Source of the DNA: an uncultured archaeon
GTDB lineage: Archaea; Thermoproteota; Nitrososphaeria; JACIWG01
Assembly: GCA_938034445.1 (NCBI GenBank)
Contig: CALHLD010000004.1
Location: 1 to 64,000 of the forward strand
Direction of reading: 5' to 3'
DNA: 64,000 bases
Shown: positions 41,509 to 51,361 of the stretch, one piece after another
Position numbering within the stretch: position 1 is the stretch's first letter
Layout: the number at the start of each line of letters is the position of its first letter
Made by a program: the position numbers and the translations under genes
Notes under the pieces: generated by a model
Databases searched by the model: none
Told to the model about the DNA's origin: nothing
Seen by the model: the letters and a program-made list of their open reading frames with translations, nothing else

Positions 41509-43368
41509 TTGAAGATTTTACAACTTCATACAGATTTTATAGAGTTTAGGCTTGTTAAAAAGGAAATAGATGCAGCGGAAGATTGTGAATTGAAGGAGTT
41601 TAAATATGACAATATTCTTGTCCTTTTCACTTCAGTTGAAGAAGGTGATGATGAAAGTGTCGTTTTAAAGGCTATTGAAGATGTTAAGAGCTCACTTAAC
41701 CAGCTTGGATTAAATAGGATACTAATCTACCCATTCGCCCATTTAAGCTCAAACCTTGCTAACCCGTTTGAAGCATATAAGGTTCTCAAGTTTATGGAAG
41801 ATTCTGCAAAAGGTGCTGGTATTGAAACTTATAGGGCTCCATTTGGCTGGAATAAACAGTTTTCTTTATCCATTAAGGGTCACCCTTTAGCTGAACAGTT
41901 TAGGTCAATATCTAAGCAGGAGGCTTTAGAGGAAAAGGTTCCGCAAGCTTTGAAGGCTGAAGAGAAGATAAAATCCTATTGGTATATTATTACTGTCGAA
42001 GGCAACCTTGTTCCTGTGGAAAAGTTTGATTTCAAGGGTCATGAGAACCTTGAAAAGTTTGCACGCTATGAAATGGCTAAGGTTAGAGCTGTTAAAGGCA
42101 CTCCTCCGCATGTGACTCTAATGCAGAGGCTTGAGCTTGCAGATTATGAGCCGGCAAGTGACCAGGGTAACCTTAGATGGTATCCTAAGGGGCGTTTGAT
42201 TAAATCTCTTATTGAAGAATTTGTTACTTCTAAGGTTATAGAATATGGTGCGATGGAGGTTGAAACGCCGATAATGTACGATTATCAGCATCCAAGCCTT
42301 TACGAATACTTGAACCGTTTTCCAGCAAGACAGTATACACTAAACTCTGATGACAAAGAATTTTTCTTAAGATTTAGTGCATGTTTTGGACAGTTTTTGA
42401 TGGCTCACGATGCTATAATATCATATAAGAATCTTCCAATTAGGTTGTATGAGCTTACAAAATACAGTTTTCGGAGGGAGAAGAGTGGTGAGCTTACAGG
42501 ATTGAGGCGTTTAAGGGCTTTCACTATGCCAGACTGTCACGCTATTTGCGCTGACCTCGAACAGGCTAAAGAGGAATTTGTAAAAAGGTTTAGGTTAAGC
42601 ATGGATGTATTGGGTAGCCTAGGGTTAAGTAAGGACGATTACGAGCTTGCTATAAGATTTACTAGAGACTTTTATGAAAATAATAAAGACTTTATAGTTT
42701 CCTTAATAAGCATGTACGGTAAACCTGCTTTAGTGGAACTTTGGGAGGAAAGATTCTTTTACTTTGTTCTAAAATGGGAATTTAATTTTATAGATAGTCT
42801 TGACAAAGCTTCCGCTCTCTCGACAGATCAAATAGATATTGAGAACGCTAAAAGGTATGGTATAACCTACGTTGATGAAAACGGTGAAAAAAGGCACCCC
42901 CTTATACTACATAATTCTCCTAGTGGTGCGATAGAAAGGGACATTTACGCGATCCTTGAAAAAGCGTACATGTTACAGTCAAAAGGTCTTGTTCCAACAT
43001 TACCGTTATGGCTTTCTCCAACACAGGTTAGAATTGTGCCTGTATCAGAAAACTTTTACCAGTATTCAATAAACTTATGTGAACAGATAGAGTCACATAA
43101 AATTAGAGTTGATGTAGACGACCGTCCCCTTACATTAAATAGGAAGGTTTTGGATGCTGAAAGAGAATGGATTCCATACATTCTTGTTGTTGGTGAAAAA
43201 GAAGTTCAATCGAATATGCTTACGGTAAGGGTGCGTGGTGAAAAAGAGTTTAAGAAGATGTCTATAGAAAACCTTTTAATTGAAATAAAGTCTAAGACGT
43301 TAGATAAGCCCTTTAAGCCGCTACCTTTACCAAGGCTACTGTCAAAGCGTCCAAAGTTTTATGGTTGA
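41509..43368 (+). CDS. thrS: Threonyl-tRNA synthetase, archaeal type
   Basis: Charges tRNA-Thr. The 619-residue protein begins with the archaea-specific editing domain related to D-aminoacyl-tRNA deacylases (about residues 1-140, with LVLFTSVEEGDDESV and AHLSSNLANPFEAYK). The class II core follows: KGRLIKSLIEEFV, then FRFSACFGQFLMAHD with the zinc Cys, FRREKSGELTGLRRLRAFTMPDCHAI (motif 2) and the anticodon domain. It starts with TTG behind GAGGTGA. Convergent with the agmatinase (10-base overlap). Confidence 0.96.
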   Translation: MKILQLHTDFIEFRLVKKEIDAAEDCELKEFKYDNILVLFTSVEEGDDESVVLKAIEDVKSSLNQLGLNRILIYPFAHLSSNLANPFEAYKVLKFMEDSAKGAGIETYRAPFGWNKQFSLSIKGHPLAEQFRSISKQEALEEKVPQALKAEEKIKSYWYIITVEGNLVPVEKFDFKGHENLEKFARYEMAKVRAVKGTPPHVTLMQRLELADYEPASDQGNLRWYPKGRLIKSLIEEFVTSKVIEYGAMEVETPIMYDYQHPSLYEYLNRFPARQYTLNSDDKEFFLRFSACFGQFLMAHDAIISYKNLPIRLYELTKYSFRREKSGELTGLRRLRAFTMPDCHAICADLEQAKEEFVKRFRLSMDVLGSLGLSKDDYELAIRFTRDFYENNKDFIVSLISMYGKPALVELWEERFFYFVLKWEFNFIDSLDKASALSTDQIDIENAKRYGITYVDENGEKRHPLILHNSPSGAIERDIYAILEKAYMLQSKGLVPTLPLWLSPTQVRIVPVSENFYQYSINLCEQIESHKIRVDVDDRPLTLNRKVLDAEREWIPYILVVGEKEVQSNMLTVRVRGEKEFKKMSIENLLIEIKSKTLDKPFKPLPLPRLLSKRPKFYG

Positions 43369-44240
43369 ATCACTGCCCTTCTTCTTATACAGTAGGAGAA
43401 TATTTCCATCATCAGCTTAGCCGCTAATATGCTAGTGTTACCGTTATCATATGGTGGGCAGACTTCAACTATATCGAATCCAACAACCTCCATGTCCTTT
43501 AGGTTTGATAAAATTTCGATAAAGTTTTTCGGTGCAAGTCCACACGGTTCAGGGTTTCCTACACCCGGTGCAAAGGCTGGGTCGAAAAAGTCCATGTCTA
43601 TGGAAAGGTAAACTCGCCTATACTTTTTAAGGAACTCATTTTCTAAAATATCTTTTACATTAAATTTTGATGCTTCAATAACATTCAGTTTTTCTTTTTC
43701 CATAAGTTTCCATTCTTCTGCGCATGCCGCTCTGGCTCCTAAATGTAAGAATCTTTCTTTATCCATCTTCTCAAGCAGTCTTCTGTAGAATGTTGCATGT
43801 GTAAATTTTGAACCATTCATTTCGTCACGTAGGTCAAGGTGTGCATCAAATATTATTATACCAACATCATTTGGAAGCACATTTATTGTTCCATATGAAA
43901 TTGTGTGTTCTCCACCAAGCATGCAGAAAGCCACATCCTCCATTAATAGTTCCTTAGAAATCTTTGAAATTTGGTCTAAGCATTCTTCTATATTAAGTGG
44001 TATAATCATGTCCCCTAAGTCCTCTATTAGCTCTTTCTCTAAATCTATGTTAAATGTTCTAGAATATATTTCAATGTTGTTGAATGCTTCTCTTATAGTG
44101 TTTGGTGCAAACTTTGAGCCAGGCCTATATGTGCTTGTGGAATCAAATGGCACTCCAAATACTCTTCCACATGGTATACTTTTCTCTGTAAGCTTTAGGA
44201 TCTTACCTGTTTCTTGAAGGTACAGTTTTCTATAACTCAT
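43359..44240 (-). CDS. speB: Agmatinase/arginase family hydrolase
   Basis: A 293-residue ureohydrolase. The two manganese-binding blocks are visible: GIIIFDAHLDLRDEM (DxHxD) and YLSIDMDFFDPAFAPGVGNPEP (DxD), with GGEHTISYG before them and DIVEVCPPYD after. Its usual job in archaea is conversion of agmatine to putrescine and urea. Convergent with thrS by 10 bases. Downstream of polB on the same strand, 37 bases away, so both may be one transcript. Confidence 0.93.
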   Translation of the reverse strand: MSYRKLYLQETGKILKLTEKSIPCGRVFGVPFDSTSTYRPGSKFAPNTIREAFNNIEIYSRTFNIDLEKELIEDLGDMIIPLNIEECLDQISKISKELLMEDVAFCMLGGEHTISYGTINVLPNDVGIIIFDAHLDLRDEMNGSKFTHATFYRRLLEKMDKERFLHLGARAACAEEWKLMEKEKLNVIEASKFNVKDILENEFLKKYRRVYLSIDMDFFDPAFAPGVGNPEPCGLAPKNFIEILSNLKDMEVVGFDIVEVCPPYDNGNTSILAAKLMMEIFSYCIRRRAVIQP

Positions 44241-44277
44241 GATTTAGCCTTCTAATTGAAATTATATAAAATTTGAT

Positions 44278-46815
44278 TTATGGCCAAAAGAAGTCTTCAA
44301 GTTTTGTGGAAGTTATTATTTCATCGAATTCGTATCCTAGTGCGTCCAATAATTGTTCAAATGTACTTCTCATGTAATCTATGTACTTGTTTACGTCGAT
44401 GTCTTCTGGTTTAGCTAATATTGTAGGCTTAACACCGTCTGGTGAAACAGTTTTCACAAAGGATATTATGTCTCCTCTTTTAACCTTTTTACCGCTTCTC
44501 TCAAGCTGTTTTGCTGCCTTAACATGCTGTGGTGTTGTGTCAACGTACTCGTCTAAATCTTTGCTTACCATAACATTGAATGCAAGGTCCTCTAGTGGAA
44601 CCTTCTTCTTTCTTAAATCGTCGACTATATTCTTCAAATATTTTTTGACGTCTTCTCTTGCGATCTCAAATTCTGAAGGCGAGTTCACTTTGCTTAATCT
44701 TTCAACCACGTTATAGAAAGCATTTTTTATCAGGTTTGGTGTATTGCTCTTTTTGCCAGTAAAACCTTTTAGTATAAAGTTTCCGTCTGGAAGTACACCT
44801 AAATAGTTCTTTTTCCTTTTACTGAATGCGACATATCTATACACTTTGTCTAAGTCAAGTTCTATGCCTAAATTGTTTTCAGCCCATTCTGTCATCTGCT
44901 CTATATCATTTTTAGATATTCCTGCAATAAATAGCGAATCTGTGTCCCCGTAAACGACCTTAAAGTTTCTTCTTCTACACTCTTCTATTGTCTTCATGAT
45001 AAGGTATCTTCCTATTGCTGCTGTCGATTCTGCAACCGGTGGGCAGTATAATGGGAACGCCTCTGTACCGAATACACCGTAACTGGCATTCAATATCACT
45101 TTTAGGACTTGTGAAATTGTATTAAATAGTACTCCTTTGTCAGAATTTGGAGGATACTTTTTGGAAAGTGGCTTGTAAAGCTTTACTCTAAGGTCCCTTA
45201 AAGAGCCTATGAGCAGTGATGTTATACCATATCTTTTTTTGCAGACCCAGTGTGGTGTGTCAGGGATAATGTTACTCTTGCATTCCCCATGTGGGCAGAG
45301 TATTGTCTCATAAGAAAGGTTGTAGACTTTTATTATGCTCGGGTATAGGCTTGCAAAGTCCAATACTGCCACATTAAAATGCACTCCCGCCTCAGGTTCT
45401 AGAACATATGCTCCACGATACTTTTTACCTTTTGTGATGGCTGTCGATGAAATTGTTCCCCTTAAAGACACTTCCTCGCTTGAAGGTATTAGTGCGTTTA
45501 TTCTTCTATGCTCAAAATACATTAGGCTCCGTATCCAGTTGGATACTCCCAGTCTCCCAATATCCTCTAATGGCATTTTCGCAACCCTTGCTATCATTAT
45601 TAGAAGACGCATTACTAAATCGTCATTGTAGCTTGTTAGCTTGTACGTGATTCTTGCATCATTGAAACAGTAGTTTGCGAGCTCCATTAAGGGTAAGCTG
45701 CTTATTGACCCCTCAAATTCTATCTTACACTCGTTTATCAGAGCCTCACATACTGAGTCAAGTGTGTTTTCAACATATTTTGATTCAAAGACATAAACTT
45801 TTAGTGCATGGTTTGAGAAGAACTTGTAAAGGTCAATATGTACTCCATGCTTTATCCAAGCCTGGTCTCTGCCAAGATTTATTGGTATCGCTTCTTCTCG
45901 AAAGCCTAGATTTTTTGCCCTATGATAGAGGTAGTTTAAGTCGAATTCGTCACCGTTATAGGTTACTATGAAAGGATAATCTAACATGTTCAAAAATACT
46001 GCTTCAAGAAGCGTTTTCTCGTCTTCAAAAAATATTATTTCTGCGTCATTAACCTTCTTCTCCCCGACTGGCACGTCCTCTCTTTTTAGGAGAAAAACCT
46101 TTTTCACTCCATCACTTCCATACATTGCTACAGCAATAACCTGATGCTCTGCCTCTGAAGGGGATGGTATATGTGATTCGTCTGGTGATGCTACCTCTAT
46201 GTCAAGTGAAGCTCTCTTTAATCGTGGTAGGGGCTGGGTTAGTAGGTCACACCATGATTTAACATATGGAATAAATTCTTTTTTAGAAGAATTTTCCAAC
46301 TTCTCTCTCTCTTGCTGGAGTAATGGGTCAACTTCTAACTTTATTGGAATAGGCTTATCTTCTTTTATTTCATAAAATATTCCTGGCGTCAGCTGAAAAT
46401 CGTAAAGGTAATTCTCATAATATTTTATATCTGACTCATATGTTGGTATAATGTTTCTTATACTCTGCTCACCTTTGCCACCGCCTATTGAGAGTGGATT
46501 TGATACAACAATCTTTTTAACTAAAATCTTTTCCATTGTAAACATGCTAACTTTTTCTACCTCCTCAATTTTTATCACATCCTGTCTAGACCTTATACGC
46601 TCTAATTGTCTATCGTCAACCCTTGTATAACAGTATGGCTTGTGGCCTGTATTATCTTTCCAGATAAAGTTTCTCTCAAACTTTGGTGAATAAAATACAA
46701 GGTAAACTCTTTTTTCGTCGCCATCGTATCCTGCGGAAACAAGCAGTCCCTCATCTAATGAAGTCGTGTGTGCTGTAAGAACTGCTAGTTTTTGCTTTAA
46801 CTGTTCAAACACCAA
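44278..46815 (-). CDS. polB: Family B DNA polymerase
   Basis: An 845-residue replicative polymerase with exonuclease. In order: exonuclease I RASLDIEVASP, exonuclease II TYNGDEFDLNYLYHRA, exonuclease III YCFNDARITYKLTSY, motif A AVLDFASLYPSIIKVYNLSYET, motif B KVILNASYGVFGTEAFP and motif C VYGDTDSLFI. The N-terminal domain lacks a clear uracil pocket that I can confirm. Size is typical for archaea. Agmatinase follows at 37 bases. Organism-level PolB paralogue content cannot be judged. Confidence 0.97.
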   Translation of the reverse strand: MVFEQLKQKLAVLTAHTTSLDEGLLVSAGYDGDEKRVYLVFYSPKFERNFIWKDNTGHKPYCYTRVDDRQLERIRSRQDVIKIEEVEKVSMFTMEKILVKKIVVSNPLSIGGGKGEQSIRNIIPTYESDIKYYENYLYDFQLTPGIFYEIKEDKPIPIKLEVDPLLQQEREKLENSSKKEFIPYVKSWCDLLTQPLPRLKRASLDIEVASPDESHIPSPSEAEHQVIAVAMYGSDGVKKVFLLKREDVPVGEKKVNDAEIIFFEDEKTLLEAVFLNMLDYPFIVTYNGDEFDLNYLYHRAKNLGFREEAIPINLGRDQAWIKHGVHIDLYKFFSNHALKVYVFESKYVENTLDSVCEALINECKIEFEGSISSLPLMELANYCFNDARITYKLTSYNDDLVMRLLIMIARVAKMPLEDIGRLGVSNWIRSLMYFEHRRINALIPSSEEVSLRGTISSTAITKGKKYRGAYVLEPEAGVHFNVAVLDFASLYPSIIKVYNLSYETILCPHGECKSNIIPDTPHWVCKKRYGITSLLIGSLRDLRVKLYKPLSKKYPPNSDKGVLFNTISQVLKVILNASYGVFGTEAFPLYCPPVAESTAAIGRYLIMKTIEECRRRNFKVVYGDTDSLFIAGISKNDIEQMTEWAENNLGIELDLDKVYRYVAFSKRKKNYLGVLPDGNFILKGFTGKKSNTPNLIKNAFYNVVERLSKVNSPSEFEIAREDVKKYLKNIVDDLRKKKVPLEDLAFNVMVSKDLDEYVDTTPQHVKAAKQLERSGKKVKRGDIISFVKTVSPDGVKPTILAKPEDIDVNKYIDYMRSTFEQLLDALGYEFDEIITSTKLEDFFWP

Positions 46816-46899
46816 TTTCCTTCCTATATGCCATACGTTATAGTTTTTGATAAACCTTTTTGAAAAACCTTAAATCATATTTTATTAGAGTCTTTAAAG

Positions 46900-47241
46900 A
46901 TGGAATCAAAAAGTCTTATACTCACACCATATAACATTATCATATTATTGATAAGTGTGTTCTTTCTCATATTACCAATATTAAATATTTCGCCTCAAAC
47001 TTCAGCGTTTATTGGTATTGTTAATCTTATCGCGTTTTTGATAAACTTGAAGTTTAAAAGGCTTGAACTTTTTGCAAAATTTTTTGTCCCAATCTTCAAC
47101 ATAATCGTGTTTTCATTTCAATTATATAATACGCTCCCCTTTTTTAGTATAGGATTAAATTTGAACGTCTACATTACAATATTTTCGGCCTCAATCTTCC
47201 TCGTACTCAATATTATACTCTTACTCTTTTATGGAAGTTGA
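46900..47241 (+). CDS. Small membrane protein of unknown function
   Basis: A 113-residue protein with about four hydrophobic helices: IIILLISVFFLILPIL, FIGIVNLIAFLINL, FFVPIFNIIVFSFQL and a final ISVFLVLNIILLLFYG-like helix. No catalytic motif. It lies between the divergent polB gene and tyrS, with 36 bases to the latter. A TATA-like TATTTTATTAG is upstream. Unassigned. Confidence 0.65.
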   Translation: MESKSLILTPYNIIILLISVFFLILPILNISPQTSAFIGIVNLIAFLINLKFKRLELFAKFFVPIFNIIVFSFQLYNTLPFFSIGLNLNVYITIFSASIFLVLNIILLLFYGS

Positions 47242-47277
47242 ACAAAACCCTTTAATATAATTTTATTATGATCTTTT

Positions 47278-48324
47278 ATGTTGAATAACAAGATCGGACT
47301 TGTCTTCAGGAATGTGGAAGAAGTTGTAACAAGAGAAGAGCTTGAAAACCTTGTTTTAACTAACTCTGGTGTAGGCTACTATGGCACTGCACCTACGGGG
47401 CCATTTCATATAGGCTATCTTGTGCCTCTTGGAAAGGTCACTGACCTTATTAAAGCTGGCGTTAGGATGAAGATACTTTTGGCAGACATACATGCCTACA
47501 TGGATGATAGGAAGACCGATTGGAGCCTATTAAAGGTTAGAACAGAATACTACTATAAATGTATAAGTTTACTATTAAAGGACATTAGTGTAGAATACTA
47601 CATTGGTTCAAGCTTCCAATTTGAAAAAGAATATTTTGAAAAACTTTACAGAGTTAGTGCTCTTATAACTGTATCCAGAGCTCAGCGGGCTGCCTCAATG
47701 GTTACTAGGATGAAGAAGCCTAAGGTTTCTGAACTAGTTTATCCCATAATGCAGGCGATCGACTGTGATGCTCTAAAGGTTAACATAGCTCTTGGAGGGA
47801 TTGACCAGCGACATATTTACATGCTTACAAGAGAATATTTTCCTCTTCTTGGGCTTAAGCCTGTAACATGTGTTTTTACTCCACTGATACCTTCACTTAA
47901 GGGTCCTGATGTAAAAATGTCCGCTTCTATTCCAGAATCAAATATACAAGTTTATGAGCCAGAAGAAAGTATAAGGAGAAAGGTTTTGAAGGCATACTGT
48001 CCGATGAAGGAGGTTAAAGGCTCGAGTCAACAGTATACTAATCCGATTGTTGCAATAGCTTCTCTTGCACTGCTTCCTATGCTTGGAAGATTTAAGATTG
48101 AAAGAGATCCTTCAAAGGGTGGTGACATCATATACACAGATGCTGAGACAATGGAAAGAGATTATGTTGAAGGTAAGATTCATCCACTGGATTTAAAGAA
48201 TGCTGTAGCGAATGTACTAATAGATTTTCTTAAGCCGGTTAGAGACTATTTCAAGTCTAGACATGATTTAATAGTCGAAGCCTATCCTGAAGAAGTTAAG
48301 AAAGGCTTGATCCCCTTACCTTAA
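47278..48324 (+). CDS. tyrS: Tyrosyl-tRNA synthetase, archaeal type
   Basis: Charges tRNA-Tyr. A class I enzyme of 348 residues without the bacterial C-terminal S4 domain. TAPTGPFHIGYLVPL (HIGH motif, about 38-50) and PDVKMSAS (KMSKS) are visible, with YPIMQAIDCDALKVNIALGG in between. A TTTAATATAA box 20-27 bases upstream supports the ATG at 47278. The DegT aminotransferase follows in the same direction after 13 bases. Confidence 0.95.
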   Translation: MLNNKIGLVFRNVEEVVTREELENLVLTNSGVGYYGTAPTGPFHIGYLVPLGKVTDLIKAGVRMKILLADIHAYMDDRKTDWSLLKVRTEYYYKCISLLLKDISVEYYIGSSFQFEKEYFEKLYRVSALITVSRAQRAASMVTRMKKPKVSELVYPIMQAIDCDALKVNIALGGIDQRHIYMLTREYFPLLGLKPVTCVFTPLIPSLKGPDVKMSASIPESNIQVYEPEESIRRKVLKAYCPMKEVKGSSQQYTNPIVAIASLALLPMLGRFKIERDPSKGGDIIYTDAETMERDYVEGKIHPLDLKNAVANVLIDFLKPVRDYFKSRHDLIVEAYPEEVKKGLIPLP

Positions 48325-48337
48325 AGGTTTGATTAAA

Positions 48338-49444
48338 ATGATTCCAATAAACAAGCCTGCCATAGGGGAAGAAGAAAAGAACGCCGTCCTAAAAGTGTTA
48401 GAGTCTCTCCAGCTAACAGATTCAAGTTTCGAGGGTGGAAAGTTTGTTAGAGAGTTCGAAAAAATTTTTGCTGAATATGTTGGTGTAAAGCATGCTATTG
48501 CAGTAAATTCTGGTACCTCAGCGATACTTGCTGCCCTAATGGCTCTTGAAGTAGGAAAAGGCTGTGAAACATTAACATCAGGCTTTACCTTTGCATCAAC
48601 CGCTACAACAAGCCTCTTACTAGATGCTAGAGTGAAATTTGTTGACATAGAGCTTGAAACATACTCTATTTCTGTTAACGACCTCGCTAGAAAATTGTCT
48701 GGGGCTGCTAAAGTAGTTTTGCCTGTCCACTTATATGGCCATCCTGCACAATTAGATGAAGTAATTGAAGAGGCTGAAAAGTATGGTGTGTTCGTGGTTG
48801 AGGATGCTGCTCAATCTTTAGGTTCAAAGTATAGGGGTAAGATGACTGGAAGTTTAGGTATTATGGGCTGTTTTAGTCTGTATGCTACAAAAATTGTGAC
48901 ATGTGGAGAGGGTGGTGTGATTACGACAAACGATGACGCCCTGGCTGAAAAGTTGAAGATGATAAGGTCCCATGGGCAAGTTAAAGGCTATGATTCTAAA
49001 GTTCTTGGTCTGAACCTTAGGATGCCCCAAATAGAGGCTGCAATTGGTATAGAGCAGCTTAAAAAGATAGATTCTTTCATTAAAGCGAGGAGAAAAAATG
49101 CTTTATTCTATAATGAAGAGTTTAGTAAGCTTGAAAATATAAGGTTGCCCATAGAAAAGGATTATGCTGAAGCAAACTGGAGCATATACACCGTGTACGT
49201 TAAGAGGAGGAGAAATGAAATTCTCCAATATTTGAGGGAAAGAGGTGTAGGTGCAACAGTTTACTATCCTATACCATTGAACAGGATGGAGGTTTTCATG
49301 AAACATGTTGAATTTGAGCCTCTTCCAAACTGTGAAGATGCTGCTGAACACGTTTTATCTCTTCCAGTTTATCCAACTCTTACTGAAAAGGAGCTGAACT
49401 ATGTTGTTAAAGTTTTTAAGGAGGCTATTAGAACATTTTTATAG
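48338..49444 (+). CDS. DegT/DnrJ/EryC1/StrS aminotransferase
   Basis: A 368-residue PLP enzyme that aminates nucleotide-linked keto-sugars, or acts as their dehydratase. MIPINKPAIGEEE is the standard start; an in-frame TTG at 48329 is less likely. VNSGTSAILAALMAL, VVEDAAQSLGS and SLYATKIVTCGEGG, where the Lys forms the aldimine, are clear. YYPIPLN is typical of the C-terminal half. It lies between tyrS and rpoP, not in a sugar cluster, so the sugar substrate is unknown; S-layer or glycan synthesis is possible. Confidence 0.9.
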   Translation: MIPINKPAIGEEEKNAVLKVLESLQLTDSSFEGGKFVREFEKIFAEYVGVKHAIAVNSGTSAILAALMALEVGKGCETLTSGFTFASTATTSLLLDARVKFVDIELETYSISVNDLARKLSGAAKVVLPVHLYGHPAQLDEVIEEAEKYGVFVVEDAAQSLGSKYRGKMTGSLGIMGCFSLYATKIVTCGEGGVITTNDDALAEKLKMIRSHGQVKGYDSKVLGLNLRMPQIEAAIGIEQLKKIDSFIKARRKNALFYNEEFSKLENIRLPIEKDYAEANWSIYTVYVKRRRNEILQYLRERGVGATVYYPIPLNRMEVFMKHVEFEPLPNCEDAAEHVLSLPVYPTLTEKELNYVVKVFKEAIRTFL

Positions 49445-49467
49445 CGTAATGTTAGAGGATGGTTGGT

Positions 49468-49632
49468 ATGAGCGAGCAAGCCAAAGATGAAGTATACTAT
49501 GAATGTGTAAGATGTGGTACAGTTGTAACTTCAAGTGAGCTTTCAAAGCTTTTAGAAATTAAATGCATATGTGGATACAGGATTTTGAGGAAAAAGAGGC
49601 CTCAAGTTGTTAAGGTTATAAAGGCAGTTTAA
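49468..49632 (+). CDS. rpoP: DNA-directed RNA polymerase subunit P (Rpb12 homologue), CxC variant
   Basis: A 54-residue protein starting MSEQAKDEVYYECVRCG and continuing LEIKCICGYRILRKKRPQVV. This is RpoP, a zinc ribbon of RNA polymerase: CVRC supplies the first CxxC, but the second pair is CIC, a CxC, where relatives usually have CPYC or a similar CxxC. The GYRILRKKRP tail is diagnostic. A GAGGAT site lies about 10 bases before the ATG. Small enough to be missed by length filters. Downstream of the aminotransferase, upstream of glyS. Confidence 0.88.
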   Translation: MSEQAKDEVYYECVRCGTVVTSSELSKLLEIKCICGYRILRKKRPQVVKVIKAV

Positions 49633-49660
49633 AAGTTATTTCTACATATATGTTCATAGG

Positions 49661-51352
49661 ATGTGGCGGGAAAAGTTGGATGCTAATGTCACAGAAAAGG
49701 TTATAGCTCTCGCTAAAAGAAGAGGCTTCTATTGGCAAGCCTATGAAATATATGGTGGTGTAGGTGGCTTCTATACTTTAGGCCCTCTTGGAACAAGGCT
49801 TAAAGATAATATAATAAGAGTTTGGAGAAAAATCTTTTTAGAACCATACGATTTTATTGAGATAGAATCTCCTACGATTGCACCATATATTGTCTTTGAG
49901 GCTTCAGGTCATGTTGGCTCGTTTAAGGATGCGATGGCTGAATGTTTGAAATGCGGTAACAAATATAGGGCTGACCATTTGCTGGAAGAAAATGGTGTTA
50001 AGGTTTCTGAGGCAACAAGCCTAGATGTGTTGGAAAAATTGTTGAATGAAAAAGCTGTACGCTGTCCTGATTGTAGTGGCACCAGCTGGAGGGTGAGCTC
50101 CTTCCTAACAATGTTTCAGACAAACATTGGACCTTATAAAGAGAATGTCGGCTTTTTAAGGCCTGAAACAGCTCAAGGAATGTTTGTTGAATTTAGACAA
50201 CTTTATGAAATAAATAGGGCTCGAATGCCTTTTGGTGTAGCACAGATAGGTAAGGCTTATAGGAACGAAATTTCTCCAAGGCAGGGGCTAATAAGGTTGA
50301 GAGAATTTTCTCAAATGGAACTTGAACTCTTTTTTAACCCATCAGATAACAAGTGCCCGTATTTGGATGATGTTAAGGATATTAGAATGAATATTCTTGA
50401 TGAGGAAAAGGTCAGGAAGGGTGATACTGTACCACATGATGTTAACGCTAGAGAGGCTGTAGAAAGAGGTTTTGTCAAAGAGGAATGGCTTGCTTTCATG
50501 ATGGCTCTTTCACAAAAGTTTCTTTGCAGATTAGGGATTAAGCCGGAGTTTCAAAGGTTTAAGGCGAAGTTGGAGGGTGAAAGAGCGCATTATTCAGCAC
50601 AAACATTTGACCATGAAGTTTTAACTGGAAAGTTTGGTTGGATAGAGGTCGCTGGCCACGCATATAGGCAGGATTATGACCTAAAGTCTCATGCGATAAA
50701 GAGTAAGAGTAGTATGGAGGTTGTTGAAGAGCTTGATCAACCGGTAAAGGTTAGGAGAAGGTTAGCTTATGTTGACCCGTTAAAGGTTAAAAAGGACTTT
50801 GGACAGGCTTCTGAAATATTCAAGCATATATCAAGTCTAAAACCTTGTGAGCTTGCTGAATTGCTTGATAGAGAAGGGAAAATAGATGTTAATGATATGG
50901 TTGTTGGAAAAGAATATTTTATTTTCAAAGAAGTTGAAGAAACAGTTTCAACAAGAAAATATATACCGCACGTTATTGAACCAAGTTTTGGAATAGAGAG
51001 AATAATACATGCTGTTCTAGAGCATGCTTTTCATGAAAAAGGAGATCGAGTAATACTTTCTCTGAATGAAGAAATTGCACCATACAGGTATGCAGTATTT
51101 CCCTTGGTAAAGAGGGATGGTCTAGATGTTAAAGCAAAAGAAATATATTCAATTTTAAAATTTAGGGGCTTTACAGTATTATACGATGATGATGGCTCTA
51201 TTGGAAGAAGGTATGCTAGAGCGGATGAGATAGGTGTCTGTAAGGCTATAACTGTTGATTATCAAACATTAGAAGATAATACCGTTACAGTAAGAGATAG
51301 AGACAGTTGGCTCCAGAAGAGGATAAAAATTGATGAAATAGAAAAAAATTAG
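49661..51352 (+). CDS. glyS: Glycyl-tRNA synthetase, archaeal dimeric type
   Basis: Charges tRNA-Gly. A 563-residue class II enzyme of the alpha2 type. YGGVGGFYTLGPLGTRLKDN opens the core, and ASGHVGSFKDAMAEC follows; CLKCGNKYRADHLL with CPDCSGTSW is a zinc insertion. LRPETAQGMFVEF (motif 2), NEISPRQGLIRLREF and GIERIIHAVLEHAF (motif 3) are present, then the anticodon domain. Preceded by rpoP with 28 bases between. Confidence 0.96.
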   Translation: MWREKLDANVTEKVIALAKRRGFYWQAYEIYGGVGGFYTLGPLGTRLKDNIIRVWRKIFLEPYDFIEIESPTIAPYIVFEASGHVGSFKDAMAECLKCGNKYRADHLLEENGVKVSEATSLDVLEKLLNEKAVRCPDCSGTSWRVSSFLTMFQTNIGPYKENVGFLRPETAQGMFVEFRQLYEINRARMPFGVAQIGKAYRNEISPRQGLIRLREFSQMELELFFNPSDNKCPYLDDVKDIRMNILDEEKVRKGDTVPHDVNAREAVERGFVKEEWLAFMMALSQKFLCRLGIKPEFQRFKAKLEGERAHYSAQTFDHEVLTGKFGWIEVAGHAYRQDYDLKSHAIKSKSSMEVVEELDQPVKVRRRLAYVDPLKVKKDFGQASEIFKHISSLKPCELAELLDREGKIDVNDMVVGKEYFIFKEVEETVSTRKYIPHVIEPSFGIERIIHAVLEHAFHEKGDRVILSLNEEIAPYRYAVFPLVKRDGLDVKAKEIYSILKFRGFTVLYDDDGSIGRRYARADEIGVCKAITVDYQTLEDNTVTVRDRDSWLQKRIKIDEIEKN

Positions 51353-51361
51353 GGGAATTTT

